64,000 nt of DNA, from assembly GCA_016647705.1 (NCBI GenBank), contig CM028335.1:24654905-24718904 (forward strand). The letters are read 5' to 3'. The position numbers and the translations under genes are program-made. Under the pieces are notes generated by a model that was not told where the DNA came from, did not search any database, and was given only the letters and a program-made list of their open reading frames with translations. How positions within the stretch are numbered: position 1 is the first letter of the stretch; each line of letters begins with the position of its first letter. This document shows positions 11,671 to 22,454 of the stretch, piece after piece. The stretch comes from Eucommia ulmoides. Lineage: Eukaryota; Streptophyta; Magnoliopsida; Garryales; Eucommiaceae.

Positions 11671-14600
11671 TAAAACTCGTCTTTTCGAAAGAAAAATGAT
11701 ATTAAATAATAAAAAGCGTAAAGAGAGGATTTTTTAAAGCACTGGTTTTCTCAAAAAATTAATTAGGCGATTTTAAAACTAGGAGTCGTCACCTATAATT
11801 AGGTTTAAATGGTGTGCTACGTCACCAAATTTTTAAAAAATAATTTAAAAGGCCTAAGTAAAAATTGACAATAAAAACACAGTCAAACCAAATATTCATT
11901 TAAAGAGTTCGGTGGGTAATTATACTCGGGGAAGATGGTAGGTACTTCCAGATGCCCGTCTGAAAACGTTACCTTATGTCCAATTAAATCCAATTAATTT
12001 TAGTCTGAATATTTTATTTTATTTTGAAATCATTTCCTTATTATAAAATCTTTTTGGTATTTTTAAAATAAGATGTGACAAGTTTTTGTATTTTTTGAGA
12101 ATGTACCATCGGTATGAACTCTTATTAAATATTGAGGATTCAAGAAGGATGGTCCCCGAGGGGTAGTTTTACATATGCTTCCGAGAGATTTTAGTTTTTT
12201 TAATTTAAATGGGCAAATTAAAATATGTAAAAAATTATGAAGGTAGGTATGCAAATGCAAACAATGATATGAACCTTTATTTATGTGAAAGTAATGCCCT
12301 AAAAATAACTTATATGACTTTTATACAAAATGGTTTTCACTTAAGCATATCAATGCAAATGATATAAATGCGGGAATGAATTAGAAAATACTACATGTAT
12401 TAACGTGATTATGCGTGGTAATGATTTAATTATTTAATATATATGGAAAAATAGTGTAAATATGTGTACGTGTCGTGACTAAATGAGAAGATGTGACATG
12501 GATTTGTGAATTCTTAAAAAACCTATATATATAAAATATAAAAAAGTGTATATAGTGAAAGTTTCCTAAACATGTTATCTAAATAATACAAAAAAATAAA
12601 TACGGATTATGGAAAAAAAAGAAGTTAAAGGAAGCTATGTGTAATGGAATATGAAAAAAAAAGTAACTGGTGAAAGTGTTCTAAACATTCTGTCTAAATG
12701 ATATAGGAAATAAATATGCGAGATGAATGCAAATTATGTCTATTTTATGTGTGCCCAATTAATTCAAAGAAATTTTGATTTAAAATTCCCTAAAATTCTA
12801 TGGAGGCGAGAATTGAGAGAGGATAACATAAACAAATTTGTTAGAATTAATCTTTTCAAAACATAAGCGGAATCTCACGAAAAGGTTTACTGAAGGAATA
12901 AATTTTCTAAAACCAATCATTTCTAAATTCCACTCTAGTTGGGGAATTGAAACGAGGCTACAAGGAACTCTTCCACAATTTATTGAATCGTTAGATTCAT
13001 CTTAAGGTTCATAAGGATTAATTCCCACAAACTAAGATTTTATTATTTTTTTTTTGGATTTCTATGTGTTTTTTTTTTTTTTTCTTTTTTTTAGGGTTTT
13101 TTTTTTTTTACAACGAGGATAGAAAAAATGAAAAAAAGAAAAGAAAAGAAAAATAATGGAAACATCCTTCACCTAACGCTCAGGATTAAGTTTCAGTACA
13201 AGAAACTCATCCCGGTGTTTTCATCGGATCATGTAACGACTTAGATTGTTTTTTGGGTTTTTTGATAACAAGGATAAAAATAAAATAAAATATAGAAAAA
13301 TAAATAATGAAAACGTTTTTCACCAAACGCTCGGGGATTAAGTTTAAGCATGAGAAACCCATCCTGACGTTTTGATCGTATCATCGGACAACTTATTTTT
13401 TTTATTTTTTTTCCCTTTTATGAATTGTGACAAATAAAGGGAACAAGATACAAGTGTTCTCATCTAAACGCTCAAAGGTTCAAATTGAGAATGGGGAATC
13501 TCATTGAGATGTTTTCATCGACTCATCGGATAATTAAAATAAATAAAACTTGTAGGAATTTAAAGTGCGATAAAAATAAAATAAGTCAAAAAATTAAAGC
13601 TAAAGAAAAACATATTTATTCTAAGCCAAGAATCTCGATACTCGGATTTTTTTCTCTCTCTCACAAACAACTTCCCGAAAGAGGTTTTTTTTATGAGAAT
13701 CACTCTTCTAGGAGTTACTGCTCTCAAATTTTGAATGAATGAACTAGGAGGATGAGGGTTCTATATATAGAGAAATATAGGGTGTGGAAATCACTTTGGA
13801 AACCCTAGAAGTTAGGCCTCGCAGCCTAAACCCAGTCTAAGTTTGACTGGGTAAGGGTAAAATTGGAAAAGGCTAAAAAAGGAATTTTTTGGATTTTTCA
13901 CTACCTTTCCTATTGAGATCTCTCTTCCTTTTCGACGTTAACATACAGCGGGCGGACCCAACTGTACTCTCTCTCTCTTTCTATCTCTTATGCATACACA
14001 CATGCATGGCTACCAAAATCGTGGGCCCTATCGATACACACACACACGGTTCTCTTTCTCTTTCTCTCTTACACACATACAAACACGGTTCTCTCTCTCT
14101 CTCTCTCGCTCTCTCTCTCTCCTACATCACTCTCTATGTTGGCTCTCAAAAAGAGGGCCCACGATCCTTTACCCCCTCTCTCCCCTCTTGTTCTCTCTCT
14201 CGGTTTGAATAGGCGGCCCCCCAATTTCTTATCTCTTTCTCTCTACTCTCTTTCTTTCTCTTTCTATCTACTATTTCTACTTACCTCCCCTTATTTTTTT
14301 TCTTTCAATTTCAACCTCTTTTCCTTTATTTCTATTTTATTTCTTTTCTTCTTTATTTTTTATTTTTGTATTTTTTGGAAATAAAATAAAGCAAAGTAAA
14401 CTATAGAATAAAAACATAAATTTTTTGCAGGCCAGTCAAAATACTGTATCTACAATTTTCCCTCTTCGTCATGTGAATTCCACTTCCCCAATTACTTATC
14501 TCTCTATTTGTCATTTCTACTTACCTCCGCCTTATTTATGTTTTTTTCACCATCTTTTCCTTTATTTCTATTTTTTTCCTTTTCTTCTTTATTTTTTATT

Positions 14601-14692
14601 TTTTGTATTTTTTTGGAAATAAAATAAAGCAAAGTAAACTATAGAATAAAAACCTATTTTTTTTGCTAGCCGGTCAAAATATTGTGTTTACA
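11671..14692 (-). mobile_element. Long LTR (copy A, about 3.0 kb) of minus-strand non-autonomous Gypsy element
   Basis: On the minus strand it runs from TGTAAACACAATATTTTGACC at 14692 to the primer-binding site at 11670. It is preceded on that strand by a purine tract GAAAAGGGGCAAC (about 14693-14705). It aligns with 4075-6686 (copy C) and 27196-28715 (copy B). CT-rich tracts at 13960-14270 yield open frames on the plus strand that are low complexity. LTRs of this size are typical for the Tat/Ogre group. Because internal 3' sequence also lies beyond it (14693-14889), this LTR is shared between two internal regions. Confidence 0.85.
14290..14692 (-). repeat. About 240-bp tandem duplication of the LTR terminus
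   Basis: The block 'GGAAATAAAATAAAGCAAAG' occurs at 14377 and 14615. The LTR end plus adjoining 'CTTCGTCATG(T/C)GAATTCCACTT' internal bases occurs at about 14452 and again at 14692. The offset is about 238-240. The inner copy shows that LTR end and polypurine-side sequence were duplicated together, giving two candidate termini. Confidence 0.8.
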
Positions 14693-14889
14693 GTTGCCCC
14701 TTTTCGTCATGCGAATTCCACTTGCTTAACAATGATAGGAGACCACGTCATTTTGATCGTCCTATTTTTTTGGATTTTTTCAAAGCACATTTTTTGACAA
14801 CAGAATAAATAAAACATAAAAATTAACTCGTGATGATACCCATGACGAGCAAGTGTTTGTTTAGAGAATCACTAAGAATAATGAAAAAA
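14693..14889 (-). mobile_element. 3' internal end of a second Gypsy unit
   Basis: Aligns with 6687-6885, the internal 3' end next to copy C's LTR, including the first minisatellite unit ('GATGATACCCATGACGA'). It abuts the outer edge of LTR copy A, so the LTR is flanked by internal sequence on both sides, as in a tandem element. Similarity stops at about 14889. Confidence 0.75.
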
Positions 14890-15459
14890 TAATCGATCCT
14901 CCATCTTTTATTTTTTCAATTTTTATTCAATTCTCACTCTTTTTTTTCTTTTTCTTTTTTTATCCTTTTTCTTCTTTTCTCTTCCTCATCCTCCATCTTC
15001 ACCGGAGTATTTGTAATTAATCTAAGGGAAAATTAGTGATTACTTCCAAAAAGAATAACTATTTATTGCCTACTCCCATTACCTTTTTCTTGCACTGATT
15101 ACTCCCATCGACGCCTTTTTCTTGCTCTGGTTACTCCCTTCGCCGATAAATCTTGGACTGAAAACTCCCGTTTTAGAAAATGGTAAGGGACTGATTTACC
15201 GAAATGCCCTCCTGTGATTTGTGTGAGCATCGGCTTGCGATTTCTCTTCCACGCGTTCGATCGATTTGCAGACATCCTTCACATCGAACGTCGGCTTCAA
15301 ATTATTTACCGGAAATCAACATTCGTAGCTGAAATTTCGCAGTAAAAAAACTAGAAATTAGGGCAAAAAACTCAAGAAATAAAAAACAGAGCAATAGACG
15401 AATTCAAACACTCAACGAAATCAACCAATCGAGAGAAACTAGTACTGGAATGATCTTAC
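14890..15459. other. Pyrimidine-rich then unique sequence, no gene seen
   Basis: A T/C-rich run (14890-15000) is followed by less biased sequence. It lies just 3' of the SNU13-like exon on the minus strand and could hold its intron. I looked for the next SNU13 exon (motifs such as LNRGISEF, PLEILLHLP) on that strand and did not find it. Confidence 0.5.
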
Positions 15460-15629
15460 CTCCATTAGCTCCCATCTTCAATTGCTTGCAGTTAGCAGCT
15501 TGCTGGGCGAGATCATTATCGTTATTGTTAGCTGCGCATTTGCCAGAGGGTACGCTTTCGGATTCATTGCTTCTAATGTCTGCAATCAAATACACACAAC
15601 AATCAGATGAAGAACATAGATACGAAGAT

Positions 15630-15660
<31 letters not shown>

Positions 15661-15665
15661 ACCAT
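15460..15665 (-). pseudogene. SNU13: 5' end of SNU13/NHP2-like gene (exons 1-2), frameshifted fragment
   Basis: SNU13 (15.5K, L7Ae family) is a nuclear RNA-binding protein that binds kink-turns in U4 snRNA and box C/D snoRNAs. On the minus strand an ATG at 15665-15663 is followed directly by a GT donor, a short CT-rich intron, a TTGATTGCAG acceptor at 15580, and an exon (15579-15460) ending at a GTAAGA donor. The exon encodes 'NPKAYPLANAQLTIT' and then, in another frame, 'LAQQAANCKQLKMGAN'. Both match the conserved N-terminus of plant SNU13. One base is missing between the two segments, so the frame is broken. Later exons are not found. Intron retention argues for a genomic fragment, not a retrocopy. 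Identification is from memory of the family. Confidence 0.75.
15634..15660. repeat. (GA)n microsatellite in SNU13-like intron
   Basis: A run of about 13 GA units inside the short first intron of the SNU13-like fragment; it generates spurious RE/LS repeats in open frames on both strands. Confidence 0.85.
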
Positions 15666-15826
15666 TGTGCTGGTTGTGCTGGGCGCAAACGAGACAAGTG
15701 TGTAGAGGAGAGGCTGAATATGAAGGTGGGAGAGGTTGTTTGTGTGCCACAACTGGTAAGATATTTTCCTACGATTTTGACTATTTACATATTGTACCCT
15801 ATAATTTACAATTTATTACAGATAAC

Positions 15827-16365
15827 AGTTGATGTTATATTCAAGATCCACAGATGTTGAATATAATACCATATGATTTTATATAACCATGGATACATAA
15901 AATAAGATAACAATTGATGTTACATTCAACATTCACAGGTGTTGAATGTAATATCCACGCATCGATCCATAAAAACGTGAGAACAGTTGATGTTACATTT
16001 TACATCCACTTGTGTTGAATATAACATCATATGAATTTTACACTACATACAAAACAAGAGAACGATTGATGTTACTTTCAACATCCACAGGTGTTGAATG
16101 TAACATCGTAAAAAATAATAATTAATGTTACATTCAACATCCATATGTATTGAATGTTACATTTAATATTCACATGAGGGGTATTTTGGTCAGAAAAAAA
16201 AGACATTGAACATCATAAAAAAAATAAAAAAATTAATGTTACATTTAGCATCCACATGAGGGGTATAATGGTCAGAAAAAATATAACATCATAAATAAAA
16301 AATAAAAATAAAATAAAAAAATTGATGTTACATTCAACATCTACGTGAGGAGTATTTTGATCTAA
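15827..16365. repeat. Array of hairpin-forming repeats, about seven units
   Basis: Seven imperfect units start near 15829, 15910, 15985, 16062, 16118, 16228 and 16320. The best units read GATGTTACATTCAACA, an 8-base loop (TCCACAGG), then TGTTGAATGTAACATC, a nearly perfect 16-bp inverted repeat. The last two units keep only the left arm followed by 'GAGGGGTATTTTGGTCAG'-like sequence. Units are separated by AT-rich spacers. It lies upstream (minus strand) of the SNU13-like start. It is not a CRISPR: spacers are not of uniform length and the setting is a plant chromosome. Confidence 0.8.
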
Positions 16366-16439
16366 AAGAACAAAAGAAGTTATTGGTGAAAAAAAAATTG
16401 ATAGGCTTAATTGATAATTTCTTCCGCATTTTGGGAGTA

Positions 16440-17116
16440 GATGCTGCATGCCCCTTAATCTAAAAAAATCCTACCACTATCTCGCATTGCATTGATAGCC
16501 ATCCGAACCTTTCCGACTTTCTGTACCAACTTGTTTTCCTTCCCGACAGAACAGATTCCTCCGGCGATCTATCTATGCCGGGACTTCAACTCCAACAATC
16601 ATTGCTTTTTTCTTTTTGGATTCCTGGGTGGACGACAAAGGCTGAATGATTCGCTCAAGTTATAAAAAATATTATTTTGGTGAATTCTTTATATCGGATT
16701 TGATCTTCCTATTTGGTGTTGTTTTTGGCGTGGAATAAGATCCCTGAAAATCAATGGAGATGACAATTGGAGGTTAAGCCCATCATTTTTATGGTCTGGG
16801 TTCTGGGAATTTCAGGGCGAAGGGCAAGAGGAGTCCGGAATGGGATCCAAACGATTTATGTATGCATTTGGTCGTTTATTTTGCATGCTATGCTGAAACC
16901 GGTAGCTCGTAGATGGGTCGCCGCCGCTTCGTTTTAGGGTTTACTGGTTTTAGTTCCACTATCATCCAATGGGTGCTCTGACAATTAACCGGAAGCATGG
17001 AAGCAATTGATTTCCCGGAATTGCTTCAGTTCGCTCAGTTTCTATAAACATCGAGTCAAAACTCAAGCTTCGAAGAAGCATAACGTTTCAGTTACACCGG
17101 CTGCATACCTGAATTC
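16440..17116 (+). other. Unique, less AT-rich segment; possible host gene 5' fragment cut by Copia
   Basis: Base composition differs from the flanking elements and there is no similarity to other parts of the window. An ATG at about 16970 opens 'MGALTINRKHGSN' then stops; an overlapping frame reads 'VKTQASKKHNVSVTPAAYL', the sort of sequence seen in plastid-targeted N-termini, right up to the Copia LTR at 17117. I do not recognise a gene. It may be a host exon interrupted by the insertion, or chance. Confidence 0.2.
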
Positions 17117-17998
17117 TGTTGGAGCATATGAATTTTTATTTGTTTTTGTTTATAAAAGACAAAGTGTCAAAAAGTCTTCCCTCTATTCCCTTTGTCCCAT
17201 ATCGCTTGGGAGAAAGGGTTAAGAGGAGTATAATAAGGGATGTGTGGAATACTTGCGGTGTGCCCCAAGGGATACCCACATTTTGTGGAGGGAGATGAGT
17301 TATATCCCTACTGGTTTACCACGCGCGCGCGTGTCGCCGTTCGGTCGTGCCGAGTCGCACGTGAGATGAGGTGACACTTATATAATTTTTTGGACAAAAT
17401 TTATTTAAAATTTATTATTTTATTAAAAAGGAATCTGAACAATTTTTTGACTGGTATTAACTAACTCCACGATTTCCTCCCTGATTCCTCAGATCTCTCT
17501 CATTTTTTGGAACCGTTGGAAACGTTTTGAGTCGGTTTCTTTGACCTCTATATATACAGACGCATTTCATCAGTTTATAGAATACGAAAAATATCAGTTT
17601 CTATTCTTCTTCCCAAACAACTTCTGTTTTTCTTCCAAAACATTGTGTTCCTCTTATGTTCCAAAACAATTTGTTCACCTGCTGTTCCAAAACAGTTTCT
17701 TCATATTTTGTTCCGATACAGTAGAATAGTATCTTCGTTATTTACTTCGATTTTCGAGCAGTTTGTTGGTTTATACGAACAGTGTGTGAGTGTTTGCTAT
17801 TCAGGTCTTCTGTTGTGCAAAGAAGGTCCTAGACAGAGGTGATTCTAGGCTGTTTTATCTTGGGGACGACAGGACTGATAAACTGCTTGTACGATTCTTG
17901 GGCAGAGCCGCAAAACGTCTTAAAGAGAGAAACCTAGTTCACGACTCAACCCAAGCAAATTCGGTAAATTCGTTCTTTATTAATTTTCTGCAGCAACA
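17117..17998 (+). repeat. 5' LTR of plus-strand Copia element (about 882 bp)
   Basis: Starts TGTTGGAGCATATG at 17117 and matches 22455-23359 base for base over most of its length, including a GC-rich Ty segment with CGCGCG, the TATA box CTATATATAC (17548-17557) and repeated 'TTCCAAAACA' blocks. The proposed end GCAGCAACA at 17998 makes TGTTG/CAACA inverted termini. The boundary is tentative because I do not recognise a standard initiator-Met primer-binding site after it, and gag starts only about 40 bases on. Confidence 0.8.
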
Positions 17999-18036
17999 AT
18001 TTTAAGACGTTTATTTTCTGCCAATTATCTACTACG

Positions 18037-18927
18037 ATGTCTACTGATCACGAGTTTAAATAAGTCACTGTTGATCTTAACAAACCTTTTCGTTTCAAAG
18101 GATTTCATTTTAAAAGATAGAGATAGAATATGTTATTTTTTCTAACTATCGAAAAACTAGCATATGTCTGTACTATTGAAAAATCTAAATTACCGAAAGA
18201 TTCTACCGATGCCTAAATTCAGGAAGATAAGTCATGGGTTGAAAATGATTTCCGTTGTAAGAATTTTATTCTTAATGGTTTGTTTGATGATCTGTATGAT
18301 TATTACTGTTCTAACAAAACTGCCAAGGAAATTTGGGATGCTCTTTCGAAGAAATACGACATTAAGGAGGCTGGAACGAATAAATATGATGTTAGTCAGT
18401 ATCTGAAATACCAAATGACCAACGACAAATCTGTGGAAGCTCAGTCTCATGAACTTCAGAAAATTGCTCATGAAATAATTGTTGAATGTATGTCCCTAGA
18501 TGAACAATTTCAAGTTGTTGTTTTAATTGACAAATTACCCCCTTATTGGAAAGATTTTAAAAATACTATCAGGCACAAAACAAAAGAGTTTTCATTAGAA
18601 AATTTGATCACTCGTCTTCGGATTGAGGAGGAAGCCCGAAAACAAGATCAGAAAAATGAAGTGTTCGTTGTGTCCAACAACGCTCACAAAAAATCATCCT
18701 CTGCAATTTTGAAACCCAAAAGAAAAAATATGATGATTCAGAATAAGAATCGCAACCACAACAACCAGAATAGAAATGTACATCAAAATCAGAATAAGTT
18801 GAAACCCTCTTCAAGAAATACTTCTGAATAGTTTACTTGCTTCAACTATGGAAATGAGGGCCATATGGCTCGGAATTGCCGGCAAAGACGTCGTCCTGCT
18901 CCGCAGGAGAATCTTATCGAGGACTAA
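18037..18927 (+). pseudogene. Copia gag, broken by several stops
   Basis: Capsid and nucleocapsid of the plus-strand Copia. ATG at 18037 ('MSTDHEFK' then a stop at 18061). Further stops occur near 18118-18123. The open part 18280-18831 holds the UBN2-like gag domain ('YYCSNKTAKEIWDALSKKY', 'SLDEQFQVVVLIDKLPPYW', 'FSLENLITRLRIEEEARKQ') and an N/Q/K-rich basic tail. After a stop at 18829 comes a zinc knuckle, C-x2-Y-x4-H-x4-C, in which the second cysteine is tyrosine (TAT at 18847-18849). A stop at 18925 precedes pol. Inactive. Confidence 0.88.
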
Positions 18928-18936
18928 CTTGTTGCT

Positions 18937-21902
18937 ATGATTTCTGAAATCAACATAATTGGTGGATCCGAAGGCTGGTGGGTAGACACGGGTGCTTCAT
19001 GCTATGTCTGCTATGATCGTGCCATGTTCAAATCTTATTCTAAAAATGAAGAAAATAAAGTGTTGCTGAGTGATTCCCACTCCACTATTGTTGCTGGTTC
19101 TAGTGACGTGGAATTGAAGTTTACCTCTGGAAAGATGGTTATTCTTAAGGATGTTCTGTATACTCCAGAGATGAGAAAGAATTTGGTTTCGGGCTATCTT
19201 CTCAACAAGGCGGGGTTCACTCAAACTATTGGGGCTTATTTGTACACCTTAACTAAAATAATGTATTTGTTGGGAAGGGTTATGCAACTGATGGAATGTT
19301 CAAACTGAATGTTGATGCTAATAAAAAAATTTCTTCTGTTTACATATTGTGTTCTTTTAATATTTGGCATGCTAGACTTTGTCACGTTAACAAACGCATT
19401 ATTAAAAACTTAAGTAACTTAAAACTAATTCCTAAATTGTCTTTGCATGATTCTGAAAAGTTTGAATTTTGTAGTCAAGCCAAGATTACCAAAACTCCTC
19501 ATAAATCAGTAATTAGAGAATCTGAACCTCTTGAATTGATACATTCTAATATTTTTGAATTTGATGGTGTCGTGACTAGTAATGGTAAACGTTATTTTAT
19601 TACATTCATAGATGATTGTTCTGATTATACTTATATTTATCTCATGAAAAATAAAAGTGAAGCGTTTGATATGTTTAAATTGTTTATGACTGAGATTGAG
19701 AATCAAAGCAATAGGAAAATTAAGAGGTTACATAGTGATAGAGGAACCGAGTATGATTCTGATATTTTCATTAACTTTTATAATTCTCATGGGATTATTC
19801 ATGAAAAAACTGCACTGTATTCTCCTTAAATGAATGGTAAGGCAGAAAGAAAAAATAGAACTTTTGTTGAATCTGTAATTGCTATTTTGCTTAACTCTAC
19901 TGCTACTTCTCACTGGTGGGGTGAAATTTTATTGACTGTTTGTTATGTACTTAATAGAGTTCCCAAATCGCATAATAAAATTTCACCGTATGAAGTTTTC
20001 AAAAATAAGAAACCAAATTTGTCTTATTTTAAAACTTAGGGTTGCTTGGCATATATTCGGATTCTTGATCCAAAAAGGAGAAAACTTGCAAGTAGAGCTT
20101 ATGAATGTGTTTTTATTGGTTATGCTGTGAATAGTAAAGCTTATAGATTTTATGACTTGCATGATCATGTTATTATTGAATCTAATGATGCTGATTTTTG
20201 TGAACATAGATTTTCGTTTAAATTGAAGAATAGTGCGGGCTCAACATCTAGTAATATGCCTATCATTAGGATTAACGAGCCTGATAAGGAATTAGAATTT
20301 GAACCTAGAAAAAGTAAATAGGCTTGTATTGCTAAGGATTATGGTTCAGATTTCTTTGCATTTACCTTAGAGGAGGATCCACTCACCCTCTAAGAGGCAT
20401 TGTTCTCTATAGATGTCAATTTGTGACAAGAGGTTATAGATGATGAAATGAACTCTCTTGAAGCCAATAGAACATGGCATTTAGTAGATTTACCTCCTGG
20501 TTATAAAACAATAGGATGTAAATGGATTCTTAAGAAGAAATTGAAACCCGATGGAACTATTGATAAATATAAGGCTCGTCTAGTAGCCAAAGGGTTTAAA
20601 CAAAGAGAAAATGTGGATTTCTTTGATACGTTCTCATCTATCTCTAGAATTACTTCTATTCATGTGTTTTTATTACTTGCTGCTATTCATGATCTTGTTG
20701 TACATCAAAATGGATATTAAAATTGCCTTTTTAAATGGTGAATTAGAAGAAAAGATTTATATGGACCAACTTGAAGGATTTGTAATTCCTGGTCAAGAAA
20801 ACAAAGTATGCAAATTAGATAAATTTCTTTATGGTTTGAAACAAACACCTACGTAATGGCATGAGAAATTTGATAATCTAGTCATTTCACATGATTTTAA
20901 AATGAATGAAAGTGACAAATGCATTTATTATAAATCTGAAAATGATGTTTGCTCTATTATATGTCTTTATGTGAATGACTTGCTGATTTTTGGTTTGAAT
21001 ATTCATGTCGTGAAAAATGTGAAATCTATGCTATATGCTAATTTTGACATGAAAGATCTTGGTGAAGTAAATGTAATCCATGGTATTAAAAAAACTAGTT
21101 CTAAATAGGGAATTTCTTTGAATCAATCTTATTATATAGAGAAGATTCTAAAGAAATACAATTACTTTGATTATAAACCAGCATGTACTCCATATGACCC
21201 TAGTGTGAAGTTGTTCAAGAACACCGGTGATGGTGTTAGACAATATGAGTATGCGAGCATCATAGGAAGTCTTCGATATGCCACTGATTGCACTAGGCTC
21301 GACATAGCGTATGCTGTTGGATTACTATGCAAATTTACAAGAATACCTAGTATTGAGTATTGGCATGCTATTGATAGGATCATAAGATACCTAAAAAGAA
21401 CTATGAACCTTGGATTACATTATCAGAAGTTTCCCACTGTTCTAGAAGGAATATAGCGATACTGATTGGAACACCCTTTCAAATGAATCCAAGGCAACTA
21501 GCGGCTATATATTTAGCATAATTGGTGGAGCTGTTTCTTGGAAATCTAAGAAACATACTATTTTGGCTCAGTCTACTATGGAGTCTAAGAAGATTGCACT
21601 GGCTTCGGCTAGTGAGGAAGTAGGTTGGTTAAAAAGCCTGCTTTCTAATACCCCTTTATGGGAGAGACCGATTTCAGCTGTCTTGATCCATTGTGATAGT
21701 ACCGCGGCTATTGTAAAGATTTAGAACCATTATTATAACAAAAAAATGAGACAAATACGTCGCAAACGCAGCACTATTAGGGAGTATATATCTATAGGGG
21801 CTGTGAGAGCGGATCATGTATGGTCTAATGATAACTTAACCGATCATTTGATGAAAGGATTAGCTCGAGAGAAGGTTTACAAAACCTTGAAAGGAATGTG
21901 AC
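18937..21902 (+). pseudogene. Copia pol: protease, integrase, reverse transcriptase, RNase H; inactivated
   Basis: Order protease-integrase-RT-RNase H, as in Ty1/Copia. Protease: 'WWVDTGASCYVCYDRAMF' (DTGA active site kept) at 18979. A frameshift near 19260 precedes the pre-integrase 'WHARLCHVNKRIIKNLSNL'. Integrase keeps 'LHSDRGTEYDS' and 'MNGKAERKNRT', but its first catalytic aspartate context reads H-S-N (AAT at 19548-19550). RT: 'GCKWILKKKLKPDGTIDKYK', 'MDIKIAFLNGELEE', and the catalytic box reads Y-V-N-D (20968-20979). RNase H follows through 'GAVRADHVWSNDNLTDHLM' to about 21902. Stops occur near 19827, 20038, 20319, 20718, 20854, 21106 and 21454. Dead copy with two active-site asparagines. 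Confidence 0.92.
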
Positions 21903-22454
21903 TCAAGCCCATAGATTGACGAGTCACTTGTGAGGGAAACCCAACCTATAGACTGGAGATCCCAAGAAACAGGTTCAAAGGGTAATAACAACTCATGAAA
22001 TGATATGAAGAGAATCATGCTATATTAATAATTTTGAGTTCTATTCCTTACATGTGTTGATTGAAGCATGATATCCTGAAGCGATAAAAGGTTGAGTTTT
22101 TATTAACTCTTAATGAGATTTATACTCTATTTGGAGTGGAGTACCTAGTAACAGGAGTACTCTTGATAGACTCACCTATGTGAATGTTGAAGTATGGCCA
22201 CTTTCTAGAGCATTCACTATACTGGGATACAGGTGCATGGTCGTAAAGCATAGGCTTTTGGACTACACGCTGATAAGGTTGTGTGTGTAATGTTGTTAGA
22301 GATAGAGTTCAAAACTACGAGTTACTCTAGTATAATCTAAATCATCTTCACTATGTAAAGGTTCAAGTCGACAGACACCTTTACTTATGCACAATCTTAT
22401 ATTATTTTATACTGCTCGATGAAAAATTGTTTTTTAAAAATTCAAGTGGGGGAT
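21903..22454 (+). other. Copia 3' untranslated internal region with polypurine tract
   Basis: Non-coding stretch between RNase H and the downstream LTR. It ends with AAGTGGGGGAT just before TGTTGG at 22455, the polypurine tract that primes plus-strand synthesis. Confidence 0.75.

Noticed and set aside
15640..15720. LOB/LBD-type zinc motif suggested by a CAGCAG-like peptide
   Set aside because: The cysteine spacing does not fit the family and the SNU13 reading explains the locus.
15450..15860. Plus-strand 136-codon frame with CxxC motif and RE repeats
   Set aside because: It is the antisense of the SNU13-like exon plus a GA microsatellite.
15827..16365. CRISPR-like regular repeats
   Set aside because: Plant nuclear context, irregular spacing, repeats are hairpins with decaying arms, no cas genes.
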